Shown piece after piece: positions 46,557 through 58,477 of a DNA stretch of 64,000 nt. The position numbers and the translations under genes were made by a program. The number at the start of each line of letters is the position of its first letter. Position 1 is the first letter of the stretch. The stretch spans positions 123,085 through 187,084 of the forward strand of contig BDDD01002399.1 of assembly GCA_001972305.1 (NCBI GenBank), written 5' to 3'. The notes under the pieces are model-generated. The model was given only the letters and a program-made list of their open reading frames with translations, was not told the DNA's origin and ran no database searches. Source of the DNA: Cephalotus follicularis (taxonomy: Eukaryota > Streptophyta > Magnoliopsida > Oxalidales > Cephalotaceae).

Positions 46557-48350
46557 TTATTTAAATGTATTAATGATCTTTTCCATCGCTGGGGCTTTCG
46601 CATTTTGCAATCTCCATGGAAAAGGAACTGGGGGATCAAATGAACAGTTGGGTATTTCCATTAATTGTTCCTTTCTCTCTTTTTCTTTCCCTTCCCTAAC
46701 TTCTTCTTGCGCATTTAAATTTGTTGGTTGCACAAAGGAGTCAACCAACTGTTCTTTTGATTTGTCATGTGCGAAGGACTCAACCAATTGCTCCCTCGAA
46801 TTTTCTGTTTTATCCGCTGGTTGGTAGTCACTTCCACTTCGCAAGGCAAATGCTTGGTCGGGTGGGCCGGAAGAAGATGAGCATTGCGGATTAGATTGCA
46901 GTTGGATACGATCGGGCTGAATCATATTCGTCCTAGGATTCGGTTCGGGTTGGGAAGTCATCTTCCCTTTTTCTCTTGTATGTAGCGCGGATGCTAGTTG
47001 TGAAATTTGTTTTTCCATGTTATGCTGACTAGTCATCACAATGCTCATAAGAAGTTCCATACTCTTTTCTAGTGACGAAATCCTAGACGTATCTTCCCTT
47101 TGGTTCAATAATCCAGGTGATTGTTGATTTTGGAATTGATTTTGTTGGAAGGAAGGACAAATTTCATTTTCTGGGAACCTTTGAATTGTTTGCTGTGGTG
47201 CAGACTAGCTAGAAAAGTTCGAAGGTTGTCCCGAAAAGTGTGAAGGTGGGGAACCAATGCTGGAAGGCTGCGCAGAAAAGGTGGATGGTTGACCATGAAA
47301 ATTTGGTGGCCCTATTTGATTATGCCCTTGACTCCATGAGAAGTTTGGATGATTTCTCCAACCCGGGTTGTAAGTGTTACTATACGGGTTGTATTGGTTC
47401 ATTGCGGACACATTCTCATGAGTATATTGATTTTCAATGTAGCTTTGGCATTCTTCGATCACATGACTTGGTGACTGGCACAAAGAACACATAGGGGCGT
47501 TTTGAGTGATTTGATTTACTTGTGTGGAACCCCTAAGTAGTGATTGTAGTCTAGTCAAGCGACTTTCTAGTTGTGCCTCCTTAGTAACTGCTCCTTCTAC
47601 AAAATACCCTTTATTTGGCAATGCAATTTCATAAAATTCAGTGGACTCCCACTCCCTAGTTCGCTCACCCAAATCTAAAAGGAAATTCCAAGCCTCGTTT
47701 TCATTCGTGTACGAGGTGAACCCATCAGGACACATTGATTCGACCAATTGCTTGGTCTGGTAGTCGATCCCTTCGTAGATGATTTGGCATAAATGTCACG
47801 TGTTTAAACCATGATGAGGACACTCTAAGAGGAGGTCTTTGAAACGTTCCATACATCTAGAGAATGATTCATTGGGTCTTTGGCGAAACTTAAAAATGTC
47901 GTTCCTAATCTTATTGGTTTTATGAAGAGGATAGAATTTCTTAAGGAACGAGATAGTGAACTGATCCCAAGTGGAGATGGAATTAGTTGGGAGACTATAG
48001 AGCCACTTTTTAGCTCCATCTTTAAGAGCAAAATTGATGAATCACAACTTGATATCATCGTCAGATAGTTGCTGAAGTTTCATGAGGGCACATACCTCCT
48101 CGAACTTGCGAAGGAAGAGATATGCATCCTCATTGGGTACACCATGAAAGTGCGGGAGCATGCTAATGAACTGTGATTTTAACTCAAAATTGTTCCCGTT
48201 AGGTGCAGGCAACAGGATACTGGATGGTTGAGTTGTCCTAGCGGGGTAGAATCTATCGCGAAGAGTTTGAATTGGGCGTGCGTCCGCCATTGGTCTTGAT
48301 TGATTAATTCTTTCTAAGCGATGGTTTGAAGTACGTACCAAATCGGTCAT
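46557..48350 (-). pseudogene. Gag of Athila H
   Basis: It starts MTDLVRTSNHRLERINQS at 48350, and the capsid part FLRKFEEVCALMKLQQL follows. Stops occur after DDDIKL (about 48041), at TGA 47796-47798 after HHGLNT, near 47205 and near 46557. The frame 47205-47747 contains a zinc knuckle CSLCQSPSHVIEEC and a Pro/Ser/Gln-rich region. The frame 46557-47108 is a polar spacer (EKSMELLMSIVMTSQHNMEK). The TGA falls at the same codon as in F. Confidence 0.9.
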
Positions 48351-48881
48351 GAACTAGAGACTAACGCAGGACCTAAACTAAAGCAACGAACACAAGGTTA
48401 AAGCAGAGAACCTAAATTATCTACGCTAGAGATTTGTTAAAGTTTATGCAGATGAAGTTAAAAAATTGTTAAAAGTTATGCTGACCTAATTATCTAAGTT
48501 GGAATTTGTTAAAGATTATGCAATGATGTTAGAGTTTGTTAAAGGTTATGATGATTCCCATGTAAACTAAGTTAGAATTGTTAGAAAACACAAAAACCGA
48601 AAAATAAATAAAAAAAAACAAATGAAAAAAAAACCAAAAAATAAAAATAAAAATAAAATAGTTATACATTAACGTAGAAACGGACAAAAAAAACAAAATA
48701 TAAACGGAACACACACACGGGGAATTAATAACTAACGCAAAACACACACACCAATTAAAGCAGAAAACACAAAATAAAGTAAACCATTTTTTTGTTGTTT
48801 TTTTGTTGTTTTTGAATTTAAATTAAATCTAAACTAAATACTACGAGTCAGTTAAATAAATTTAAACTAATTTAAAACGTT
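48351..48881 (-). mobile_element. Untranslated leader of Athila H
   Basis: About 530 bp between gag and the primer site. It is A-rich on the plus strand (T-rich on the coding strand), with TTGTTAAAG-like repeats near 48435-48545. No gene is seen. Confidence 0.6.
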
Positions 48882-48899
48882 TCCCCGGCAACGGCGCCA
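48882..48899 (-). other. Primer binding site of H, Athila type
   Basis: On the minus strand it reads TGGCGCCGTTGCCGGGGA, the canonical Athila site, six bases inside the 5' LTR. It is intact, unlike the one in F. Confidence 0.9.
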
Positions 48900-48905
48900 A
48901 AAACT

Positions 48906-50443
48906 TGTTCACGTAAAAAGAATGTTTTAAAATTTATAGCCACAAGTGCACGGATCATGCAGTAACGGGTCGAACGCAGGGAAACGTTAAACTAGTTATA
49001 ATTTATCCAACATAGGCGAAGTATACGAAATCAAGGTTTAATTATGAAAACTACTCCTAATTATGCAAAAATAATAAAACAAGTGAAAATAGGTAAGAAA
49101 TAAATAAAATAAAATAACAGACTAAAATAATTGAAAATAATAGAAAATAACACGTGCAAATTAAAACTAATTAAAGCAATAAATAAAACTAAAGAAAATA
49201 TATAATGGAAAATTGGTTTTAGGGTATAGACACTCACCATAGATTGTATTGAACAATTCACTTTAATTAAACGACCATACCCTGATAACCAATGACAGCT
49301 AGGTCGATACGGAGTGCGACTGTGATGACAAATCGTATGAGTAGTCATGCTAGGTCTAGACGGAGTGTGGATTTTAATCAGACAAACCGTATGAGTAGTC
49401 ATGCTAGGTCTATACGAAGTGTGTTCGCCGTGACAAACCGTATGAGTAGACTCCATTGATCGCATTAAACACCATTCATTCAGCATCTTTAAACTTCACC
49501 GACAAGATGTTTATGGATTTTAATCAGACAGACAAAGTGTGTGTGAAGGCAGAAAAATTGAAGAACAAATAAAATATTCAAGGATTTTTATTGATGGAAT
49601 TGAAACAATAACAATCTAGGTTTTGTTCTAACCCAAAAACCTTAATAAACTAGCTACAAAACATTAAGAAAACTAAACTGAAAAGAAAAAAAGAAGGGAC
49701 ACTGCTACTACTGTTTTCTTCCTACTGCCTCCTTTTCTGTCGTTTGCACTATGCCTGATATATTTACACACAGCCGAATACCTAAAGCAATGCAAAACAA
49801 CAATTTTTTTCTTTCCTTTTCTTATGCGCACGTTGTTGATTACTTTTTGAATTAATACTGATGCATTGCATGCATGGGAGGAACACCTGAATTGCGGCTA
49901 CTGACTTGAAGACTTGCAATGGCTTCTGGCGCTTTTGGCAAGGCACATTACTGACTTGAATTGCATGTGTATTGCATTTGGCGACTGTATTGCATGCATC
50001 TGTTGAATGGTTGCATGAAGGCTTGATGCGCATGGTGGCGTGAGATGCTGGGCTTGTTTGCTGGAGAATGCATTCTATTTGCATTGATAACTAATGGCAT
50101 AATGGTAATATGCCATGCAATCCAAATGTATCCTTTAACTATATCTCTTTACTTGAACCTCGGAATATGTCGACCCAAGAATTAAAAGTGCACCAAATGA
50201 TTTTATGAACGCAATGAGTCCAATATTTGATATGTTCCGGTAACTTCCAAAGGTTTCATAATTACCATTATGCCATTATCTCTTATTTTGACTCCGAAAT
50301 TAGCTTCTTAGCTTCATTTATTTCTCTTTCATAGAATTAAACCAAAAACCTGAAAATACAACAAAACATACCCGAGTAATCTGATCCAAGAATAAAAATA
50401 TAACAAATAGATCATTAAAAATAACACATTTTTATACTAAACA
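48906..50443 (-). mobile_element. 5' LTR of Athila H
   Basis: 1538 bp, starting TGTTTAGTATAAAAATG at 50443 on the minus strand and ending GTGAACA at 48906. It aligns throughout with 42192-43732. Confidence 0.92.
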
Positions 50444-50448
50444 CCAGA

Positions 50449-51700
50449 CTTAGCAATTGGTCGAGTCGATGTGCCTTGATGGGTTCACCTCGCATACTAA
50501 TGAAAACTACGCTTGGAATTTCCTACTAGATTTGGGTGAGCAAACTAGGGAGTAGGAGTCCACTCAAGTTTCAGAGATAGCTTTGCCTATTAAGGGGTAC
50601 TCAATAGAAGGATCAGTGATTAAGGAGGCGTAGTTAGATAGTCTCATCAAGCGATTAGAGTCGATAGTTAGGGGACCCAAGCATGCAAATCATATAAATC
50701 AAAGCACCCCCATGTGTTATTGGTGCCAGTAACCAAGTCATGTTTTTCAAGAATGCCCCAATTTTTACGACAATCAGTACTCTCCTGAGAATGTGTCTGC
50801 AATAAATCAATACAACCTGTATAGTAACACTTACAATCCAGGTTCACGAAATCATCCAAACTTCTTATGGAGTCAAGGACGAAATGAGAGAGCACCATCA
50901 AATTTTTCGGGGCCAAATTCAAACTTCTCGGGGCAACCTTCGAGCTTCTCTGGCCAGTCTGCACCTCCGCAAACCTTTCAAAGGTTTTCCCCGACTTCAA
51001 ATAATGTCCGACCATCCTTCCCATCACAAACCCAGTTTCAAAATCAACAATCACCTGCATTGTTGAAACAAAGGGAAGACACGTCTAGGATTTCCTCACT
51101 AGAAAAGAGCATGGAGCTTCTCATGAGCACTGTGATGACTTAGCATAACATGGATAAGTAAATCTCTCAGCTCGCATCTACTCTGAATGAAAGAGAGAAA
51201 GGCAAGATGCCTTCCCTGCCAGACCTGAATTCGAGGTCTTCCATGAACCATCCCACTCACACCCAATCGACATCAAATCTGCAAGGCTCCTCTTCCTCCC
51301 TGGGCCCATCAAAACAAGTTTTTCCCTAAGGAATGGAAATGAGTACCAACCAGCGGATCCAGTCGAAAATTTTAGTGAGCTGTTGGTTGACCCCTCTGTG
51401 CAACCAACAAATTCAAGCGAATAAGAGGAATCGAGGGAAGAAAAAGAGGAAGAAAATAAGGAACAACAAGTGGCGTTACCCGAACGTTCATATGATCCCC
51501 CAGTTCCTTTCCCAAAGAGATTGCAAAATAAGAAAGCCCCAGCAATGGAAAAGATCATTGAAACATTGAAGCAAGTCCAAATAAACATTCCATTGCTGGA
51601 AGCCATTGATCAGGTTCCCTCATACGCAAAAGTCCTAAAAGACGTATGCACTAAAAAGAGGATCTTTCAGACTCCAAAAAAGGCTTTCCTGACAGCCAAT
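50449..51700 (+). pseudogene. Gag of Athila F, C-terminal part
   Basis: It continues the gag interrupted at 42191, beginning with the equivalent of KQLVESMC in H. The zinc knuckle is at about 50720-50765 (CYWC, PSHVFQEC) and has an in-frame stop inside it. The frame 50793-51143 covers the Asn/Ser/Pro-rich region and EKSMELLMSTVMT. Further stops follow near 51141, 51159 and 51423. The frame 51470-51811 leads into protease. Confidence 0.9.
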
Positions 51701-52352
51701 ATCAGTGTAATGTTTTCGCAACCCATGGTACAAAAATATGATGACCCTGGATGCCCGATAATCTCTTGTGTCATCGGAAACACCAAAATTGACATGCTCT
51801 GCTCGATTTAGGAGCTAGTGTGAACTTGTTGCAATCATCGGTTTACGAGAAGCTTGGCTTAAGAGAGTTGCGCTTGACCACTATGACTTTGCAATTAGCG
51901 GATATGTTTGTGAAAGGACCAAGTCTAAAAATTGAAGATGGTTAATCAAGGTTGGTGAGTTTTTCTTTCCTGTCGACTGCGTCCATTTAGATACCCAGCC
52001 TGTTGCGAATATGAATGATCAAATCCCAATTATCCTTGGCAGACCATGTTTGGTCATGAGTAATGCTTTGATCAATTGTCAAAATGGTGTAATGAAGTTG
52101 AGTTTCGGCAACACGTCAGTGGATTTTAATGTCTTCTGCTTGGGAAAGCATCCAGCTGACTTTGATGAAGTGAATGTACTCCATTCAATTCCCGAGCACA
52201 TCGATACGGCTTTTGACATTGATTTTGAAGGAAATTTCAGTGAGTGTATACGGGAAATAGAAGATGTAGAAGGAGACGATTTCTTTGATGTGTTTTGTAT
52301 GCAACCTTTGGAACCAGTGGGCCCCTTGTCCATATCTTTACGTAAGCCATAA
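51701..52352 (+). pseudogene. Protease of Athila F
   Basis: CPIISCVIGNTKIDMLCSI ends at a frameshift near 51800. In the next frame LDLGASVNLLQSSVYEKLGL contains the active-site Asp at about 51806. The frame 52011-52352 contains IPIILGRPCLVMSNALI and continues to a stop at 52350. H has the same region in one open frame. Confidence 0.88.
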
Positions 52353-53400
52353 ATAGAAGAGCCTCCGAAACTTGAATTAAAAGAATTGACCTCTACGCTG
52401 AAATACTCATTCTTAGGTGAAAACCAAACTCTTCCTATTATTCTGTCATCTAATCTTACTCCACATCAGGAATAGGAGGTAATTCACCTACTCAAAGAAA
52501 ATAAAGAGGCGATTTGTTGCACAATCATTGATATCAAGGGAATCAGTCCTTCTATTTTGGAGCATCATATAAATCTCATAGAAGGATCCAAAACTTCTAG
52601 AGAACCTCAAAGAAGGGAAAATCCTATGATGAAAGAATCCATACAAAAAGAAATTTTGAAGTGGCTGGACAACGGGATCATTTATCCCATCTCGGATAGT
52701 CAATGGGTAAGTCCAGTCCACGTAGTTCTGAAGAAATCCGAAGTGACGGTAGTGCAATCCTCCACCAATGACTTAATTCCTACTAAGATTCAAACTAGAT
52801 GGAGGGTATGTATCGACTACCGCAAGTTGAATACAGCCACCTGGAAGGATCATTTTCCCCCTCCATTTATCGATCAGATGTTGGACCGGCTGGCAAGCCA
52901 CGATTATTACTGCTTTCTTGATGGGTACTCCGGGTATAATCAAATTCCCATCACTCTAGAAGATCAAGAGAAAACTACATTCACCTGCCCCTTTTGGAAC
53001 ATTTGCTTATCAATGCATGCCATTTGGCCTTTTCAATGCCCCCGTGACTTTCCAGAGGTTCATGATGAGTATTTTCTCTGATATGGTGGAGGCCTTTCCT
53101 GAGGTGTTTATGGATGACTTCACTGTGCATGGTTCTACCTTCTCCCAATGCCTTCATCATCTGAAATTATTACTCGAAAGAAGTAGGGAGAAGAATTTTG
53201 TGCTTAATTGGGAGAAGTGTAATTTCATGGTGAATGAGGGGATACTGCTTGGACATGCTGTGTCCAAATAGGGAATTCAAGTCGATAAATCTAAAATCAA
53301 AGTCATCTAAAATTTGCCTCCACCAAGAAATGTGAAAGGCATTCAAGCATTCCTCAGAAATGCTGGTTTTTATCAAAGTTTCATCAAAGATTTTAGCAAG
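52353..53400 (+). pseudogene. Reverse transcriptase of Athila F
   Basis: The frame 52557-53081 holds KEILKWLDNGIIYPISDS, WRVCIDYRKLNTATWKDHF and YCFLDGYSGYNQIPI. Near 52998 a frameshift moves the reading to the frame 53017-53271, with MPFGLFNAPVTFQRFM and the catalytic VFMDDFTVHG (about 53107-53136). It ends LLGHAVSK then a stop. All the main RT motifs are present, but split. Confidence 0.92.
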
Positions 53401-53915
53401 GTGGCGCAACCCTTGACATCGCTCCTAGCGAAAGATCAAGAATTTTTTTCTCTGACGAGTGCCTTGAAGCGTTTAATCTCTTAAAAAAGAAGCTCACCTT
53501 GGTTCCTATCATTCAGGAACCCATATGGACTTAGCCTTTTGAGATTATGTGTTATGTGTCTGATAGTGCAATAGGAGCTGTTCTTAAGCAAAGGCTGAAT
53601 AAATTACCTCACATCATTTACTATGCAAGTATAACCCTTTCTGATACGTAATTAAATTACACGACTACTGAGAATGAGTTTTTAGCTGTGGCCTTTACAC
53701 TAGAAAAATTTCGGTCGTATCTGTTAGGATCGAACTTTGTTGTTTATACTGATCATGCTATGATTCGGTACCTAGTGGGCAAAAAGGATGCAAAAGCGCG
53801 TCTCATCCATTGGGTTTTGCTACTTTAAGAGTTTGACATGGAAATACGAGACAAGAAAGGAACCGAGAATCTGGTGGGCGACCACCTATCCCGTCTCCCA
53901 AACAACCCATGCTAA
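53401..53915 (+). pseudogene. RNase H of Athila F
   Basis: In fragments: VSDSAIGAVLKQRLN (about 53551), [16 protein letters not shown] (about 53664), [20 protein letters not shown] (about 53731) and IRDKKGTENLVGDHLSRLP (about 53843). A stop follows the connection domain (DECLEAFNLLKKKL at about 53450) and another lies near 53648. The catalytic acids of each motif are retained. Confidence 0.88.
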
Positions 53916-54900
53916 GAGCGAACCATGGTATGTGGACATAGTAAATTATCCCATTATGGGGATCTTACCATCCAAGTGGTCTGCTCAAGATAAGCGTCAG
54001 CTTCTCTTGCAAGTCAAACGTTTTTTCTGGGTTGATCCTTACCTTTTTGAAGCATGTCCTGACCAAATTATACGACAGTGTGTTCCTGATCATGAGTATC
54101 ATTCAATCCTTTCTTTTTGTCATGACCAGGCTTGTGGCAGGCATTTTGGCCCAACTAAGACAGCATCCAAAGTTTTACAATGTGGTTTTTATTGGCCGAC
54201 CATTTTCAAACATGCTTTTTAGTACTATAGGGCTTGTGTCTCGTGTCAATCTTTAGGCCATGCGTCCAAGAGGAATATGATGCATTTAACTCGGATTTTG
54301 ATAGTTGAGATTTTTGATGCTTGGGGCATCGATTTCATGGGTCCGTTTCCAGCTCGTTTGGGAATTTATATATCCTTATGGCTGTTGACTATGTCTCGAA
54401 GTGGATTGAGGCGATTCCTTGTTGAACCAATGACAACTCTGTGGTTGTCAAGTTCCTCAAGGAACATATCTTTTCTCAGTTTGGTACTCCACGAGCCATC
54501 ATCAGTGATAGGGGTACCCATTTTTGTAATCGTTCTTTTGAAGCCCTTATGAAAAGGTATGGAATCACTCACAAACTCGCTACACCATACAATCCTCAAA
54601 CTAGCGGGTAAGTTGAGGTATCCAATCACCAAATTAAGCAAATCATTGAAAAAATAGTCAACCCCAACAGAAAGGATTGGTCCATTCGACTTGTGGATGC
54701 TCTGTGGGCTTATCGGACAGCCTTCAAGACTGACCTTGTCAATCTCCTTATCGGCTTGTGTATGGTAAAACGTGTCATCTTCTGGTGGAATTGGAACATC
54801 GAACCATTTGGGCAATTAAGCAATTTAATTTTTATCGTTCCATTGCGGGTAGTCATCGTGCTCTCCAACTCTCTGAGTTGGAGGGAATCTTAAATGATGC
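53916..54900 (+). pseudogene. Integrase of Athila F
   Basis: The N-terminal zinc-binding region is in the frame 53788-54222 (CHDQACGRHFGPTKTASKVL, then CVSCQ near 54236). The catalytic Asp lies in DAWGIDFMGPFPAR (about 54316). After a frameshift near 54375 the second Asp is in ISDRGTHFCNRSFEAL (about 54502) and the Glu in [12 protein letters not shown] (about 54613). A further frameshift near 54735 follows AYRTAFKT. The part from 54674 on is repeated at 63351-64000. Confidence 0.9.
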
Positions 54901-55224
54901 ATATGACAACACTAAGATCTCAAAGTAAAAGATCAAAACCTTTCATGATGCGGGTATTTTAAGGAAAAATTTCAATGTAGGAGACAAAGTGCTTTTGTAT
55001 AACTCTCGTTTACACATATTTCTTGGAAATATGAGATCCTGTTGGGATGGTCCCTATATTGTTAAAACTATTTACTCACATGGTGTTTTTGATATTTGTA
55101 AGGTAGGTACTAACGGTGCTTTCAAGGTGAATGGGCAGTGATTGAAGAGGTTTTTAGAGTCTTTGGCTGCACCGATGGAAGAGGCCATGGACCTACATGA
55201 GCCTCTTTATTTTAAGCCTCCATG
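54901..55224 (+). pseudogene. Integrase tail of Athila F with GPY motif
   Basis: CWDGPYIVKTIYSHGVFDI lies at about 55045-55101 and carries the GPY motif of gypsy integrase C-termini. It is followed by VGTNGAFKVNGQ, a stop, and SLAAPMEEAMDLHEPLYF before the terminal stop at 55224. This is the single-copy form of the segment that is multiplied in H. Confidence 0.88.
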
Positions 55225-56396
55225 ATCATATTTGGTAAACCCCACCCCTATTGTTCGTTAATTTATTGCATTGCTTCACATATATTTTTGATCATTCATT
55301 GTTATTTCTTTATTTGATTTGTAGTTCATTGAGGACAATGTAAAGTTTAAGTACTGGAGGGGGGGGGGAGTGGTTGAGTACTATAGTTCATTTTAATTTT
55401 GAAAATAGGAGTAAGTATTGATGTACTTAGAAAGAATAGAAACCCCATAAGAGGAATAATAAAAATTTTGTTTTCAAGGAAAAGAAAAGGAATACATCTT
55501 GAGGTTGGAGTTATATATAAAAAATATAAGAAGAGAAAAGAAAAAAATGGATGTTGTGTGTTTTCAATGTTTCATAGATCTTATTAAGGAGGATGATAAA
55601 GAATTGATGTTCTTGCATATAAAAAAAGAAAAAAAAGAAAAAGAATATTTATTTTACTTCTTTGAATTCAGTCTTGGTATGTAGCCTATTTGATTCGAGT
55701 AAGTATGCCTTAGGGGTGTTTTACAACTAGTTCCTTAAAGCCAACTAGCTTGAGAGTAACTGGTCCAAAACTCACTATATGGGTCTTATAGAAAGCTTAA
55801 GAGACTAAGACATTGCACGAATTTAAGTTGGTAAAATTTTTATTGTTTTCATAAGCAAATTGTAAAATCTGAAACTACTTAGTAATTTGGGTGTCTAGTG
55901 TTTGCTCCATCCATGTCATTCAAACCAACAGTAGTGGACGAATGAGTTCAATAAAAGAGAAAGAAAGAAAAAATGTGTGAGTGCTAAAGTTCTTTGTCTG
56001 ACTCCAAAGTGGGATTTTATGTTACTGAGAATGCATATCTTGATTGGTATATATTGTATAAATATCCAGTAAAGACTCCTTATTTGAGATGTGTTATGAT
56101 TCTAGAACTTGAAGCAAGATAATAAAATTCAAGTATAGAGGTGTCTATGAATTTTTAAGTGGAGATACATTTAACCTGCTAGCAAAGTTATGATGAACTG
56201 AATTTTGTGTGTTTATTCGCTGAAAACACACACGAGACAAAATTTGTCCACTAGGGAAGCCTAGGGGTTTAAAGGCTTGTTGCATATGCTAAATGCAATT
56301 GTGATTCCTACGAAAGTGAGTTATGGTTTTTGTTTTTGTGTTTTTGTCTTCCTGTTTTAGCTTTCCATTTCGTTTGCTTGAGGACAAGGAAAGTTT
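55225..56396 (+). mobile_element. 3' non-coding region of Athila F
   Basis: About 1.2 kb between pol and the polypurine tract, typical of Athila elements, some of which have an env-like frame here. I see no such frame: the open stretches at 55399-55684 are low-complexity Lys-rich sequence. A single copy of the block duplicated in H lies at 55680-55815. Confidence 0.75.
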
Positions 56397-56411
56397 AAGA
56401 ATGGGGGTATT
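56397..56411 (+). other. Polypurine tract of Athila F
   Basis: AAGAATGGGGGTATT directly precedes the LTR start TGTTTAGCAC. Confidence 0.85.
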
Positions 56412-57900
56412 TGTTTAGCACATGTTATTTTTAATGATCTATTTGTTAAATTTTTATGTTTGGAACAGACTACTTTAGTTGTGTTATATTGATTTTCAGG
56501 TACAAGGCCAAAAAGATCAAAAGGCATTAATACTAGTCAAATTGGCATGAGTTGAAGACAAGAAGATCAAAGCTTGAAGAACTGACAATTTTCTGCAGAA
56601 AACAGGACAAAGCGTCGATGGGTTCCACTTAAGCGTCGAAGCTTAGATGCTAAGCACTGACTAAATTTTTGTAAGAATCAACACTAGAGCCTTTCAGCAA
56701 CTTCCAAACCTCTCTGTACTAAAGTGTCGACGGTCATATGGAAAGCGTCAGCGCTTAAAGACCAAACGCCAGCGGTTAAGAGACAAAATGTCAGCGCTTT
56801 GGTACAAAGAGTTCAACAATTGATGATACACCTAAAGCAGCAACGCTTTAAAGGAAAGTGTCAACGATTTAGCCAAACCGCCAACATCATATACAAAGCA
56901 TCAGTAATTGAGATTGAAGACTGAACGAAGAGCACAAACTGACGACACTTTCAACATAACCGTCGACGCTTACGATGCATTAGGCAACAGAAAAATGGAA
57001 AGTTTTATAATTTTAATGAATTGTAATTAAGTTAAACTTTATTTCTGTTTTTAAGCAGTTTTGTAAGTATAAAAAGAAAGTGAGGTCGGCCATAAACATA
57101 GTAGACTCATATAGCCATCTCTTTCTTCTTCTTCAGTTTTTGTTTTTTTTTTTTACAATGTTTTGTAGCTAAACTTTCAAGGATGTACTGAGATTCTCTA
57201 TTAATAAAATCCTTGAATTTTTGATTTGTTCCTCAATTTTTTGACATCTCCCACACTTTGTATGTCCGATTAAAATCCACACACACTTTACTCGTGAAGA
57301 AGAAAGTTGTTGAATGAATGTGTTTGCACGAAATCAATGGATGTCTACTCATACGGTTTGTCACATCGAACACACTCCGTAAAGACCTAGCATGACTACT
57401 CATACAATTGGTCACCGTTTCCACACTCCGTATAGACATAGCATGACTACTCGTATGGTTTGTCATCACAGTCACACTCCGTATAGACCTAGTGGTTGTT
57501 GATTACAAAAGTTTGATCAATAAAGTAAGTGAGTTCTCAATACAATCTATGGTGAGCTTCTATACCCTAAAACCGATTTTATCTTGCATATTCTATTCAG
57601 TTTAATTCCTTCTTTGATGAGTTCATAATTTGCATGCTTTAATTATGTTAGTTTTTAATACCAATATGCGTAACTGTCGACGCCTTGCTTGTAAACGTTG
57701 ACGCTTTCAACCCCTATTTCAAAAGTTTAGTTTAATTTTGCATGTTTAGGAGTAGATTTTGATAATATGCTTCGATTTTGCATACTACGCCTAGCTTGGA
57801 TAGATTAAAATTAATTTAACTTTTTTCCTAGCGTTCGACCCCTTACTGCACAACCGTGCACTTACGGTATAAATTTAATTCTTTTCAAATTTCGTGAACA
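56412..57900 (+). mobile_element. 3' LTR of Athila F
   Basis: 1489 bp, beginning TGTTTAGCACATG and ending TTCGTGAACA, followed by the TAGAG duplication. It holds the decayed 21-bp palindrome array (about 56612-56970) and a 51-bp tandem repeat at 57345, 57396 and 57447 (CTACTCATACGGTTTG-like starts). Confidence 0.92.
57345..57497. repeat. 51-bp tandem repeat, three units, in LTR F
   Basis: Units start at 57345, 57396 and 57447. Each contains CTACTCATACGGTTTG-like sequence followed by CACACTCCGTATAGACCTAG. The same array is at about 40847-40995 in the 5' LTR and, inverted, at 42585-42740 and 49300-49450 in H. Confidence 0.85.
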
Positions 57901-57905
57901 TAGAG

Positions 57906-58477
57906 CAATTGCTCAAGTCTAAATATTAGACGAGTCCTCCACAAACTCGCTAAGTGTTCAACACCTATACGGGACCGCGACATATTGGAATCGATATTGA
58001 CATAAGAATAACCACTGTCTAAATAGCATTTCCTAATTGGGTCCTGTTCAGTGTACACGCTTCAAGTGTGCACCTGGCACTTGCCTTAGTGTTCCCCACA
58101 GATGCTAGTGAGATTCTCCATCCTCGCAATCTCCATCCTCGCACCCATGGGAGCAGGCACATTGCATGCAAGTCTATCCGGTTCACTAATGCCCAGTAAG
58201 TGAACTTACGACTTGGAACTATTTCGTCATAACGAATAAGTGAGCCAATCTCACTGCCTCATGCTTGGAATCTAACCTTATATGACAGGGCATCACATGT
58301 GTAAGTAGATAATATGAAATTAAACTACTTCAATTATAAGATGACACATATGTGATATTATGCAAAAACAATATAAATAAAAGCACATGTTATATAAATG
58401 GAATAAAACTAATTTATACATACATAAGTCTGAATACAAGAACCATCTAATGGCTTGTCAGGTTACCCTATCTAACA
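57906..58477 (-). mobile_element. Copia LTR E5, right part
   Basis: It continues the LTR cut at 31255 by F and ends ACCCTATCTAACA at 58477, the start TGTTAGATAGGG on the minus strand. The next bases read CCATGTTGGAGAG on the minus strand, a copia polypurine tract, so this is the 3' LTR of a copia element whose internal end follows. Confidence 0.8.

Larger units (their letters stand above)
42192..50443 (-). mobile_element. Deleted Athila-type element H
   Basis: This 8.25-kb element is in the gag of F, opposite in direction, with perfect CCAGA duplications (42187-42191 and 50444-50448). The LTRs are 1541 and 1538 bp and look more than 95% identical. Internally it has gag and protease but no reverse transcriptase core, RNase H or integrase core, so it could only have moved with enzymes from another element. 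Confidence 0.93.
31256..57900 (+). mobile_element. Athila-type Ty3/gypsy element F with two nested insertions
   Basis: The LTR starts TGTTTAGCA at 31256 and the second LTR ends TTCGTGAACA at 57900. Both sides are flanked by a perfect TAGAG duplication (31251-31255 and 57901-57905). Removing G (31864-40475) and H (42192-50443) leaves about 9.8 kb with gag, protease, RT, RNase H and integrase remains in order. Decayed LTR similarity (roughly 90% by eye) and many stops show an older insertion than C. Confidence 0.92.

Noticed and set aside
55399..55684. Env-like gene in the 3' region of Athila F
   Set aside because: The frames are short, Lys-rich low-complexity sequence with no signal peptide plus membrane anchor arrangement.
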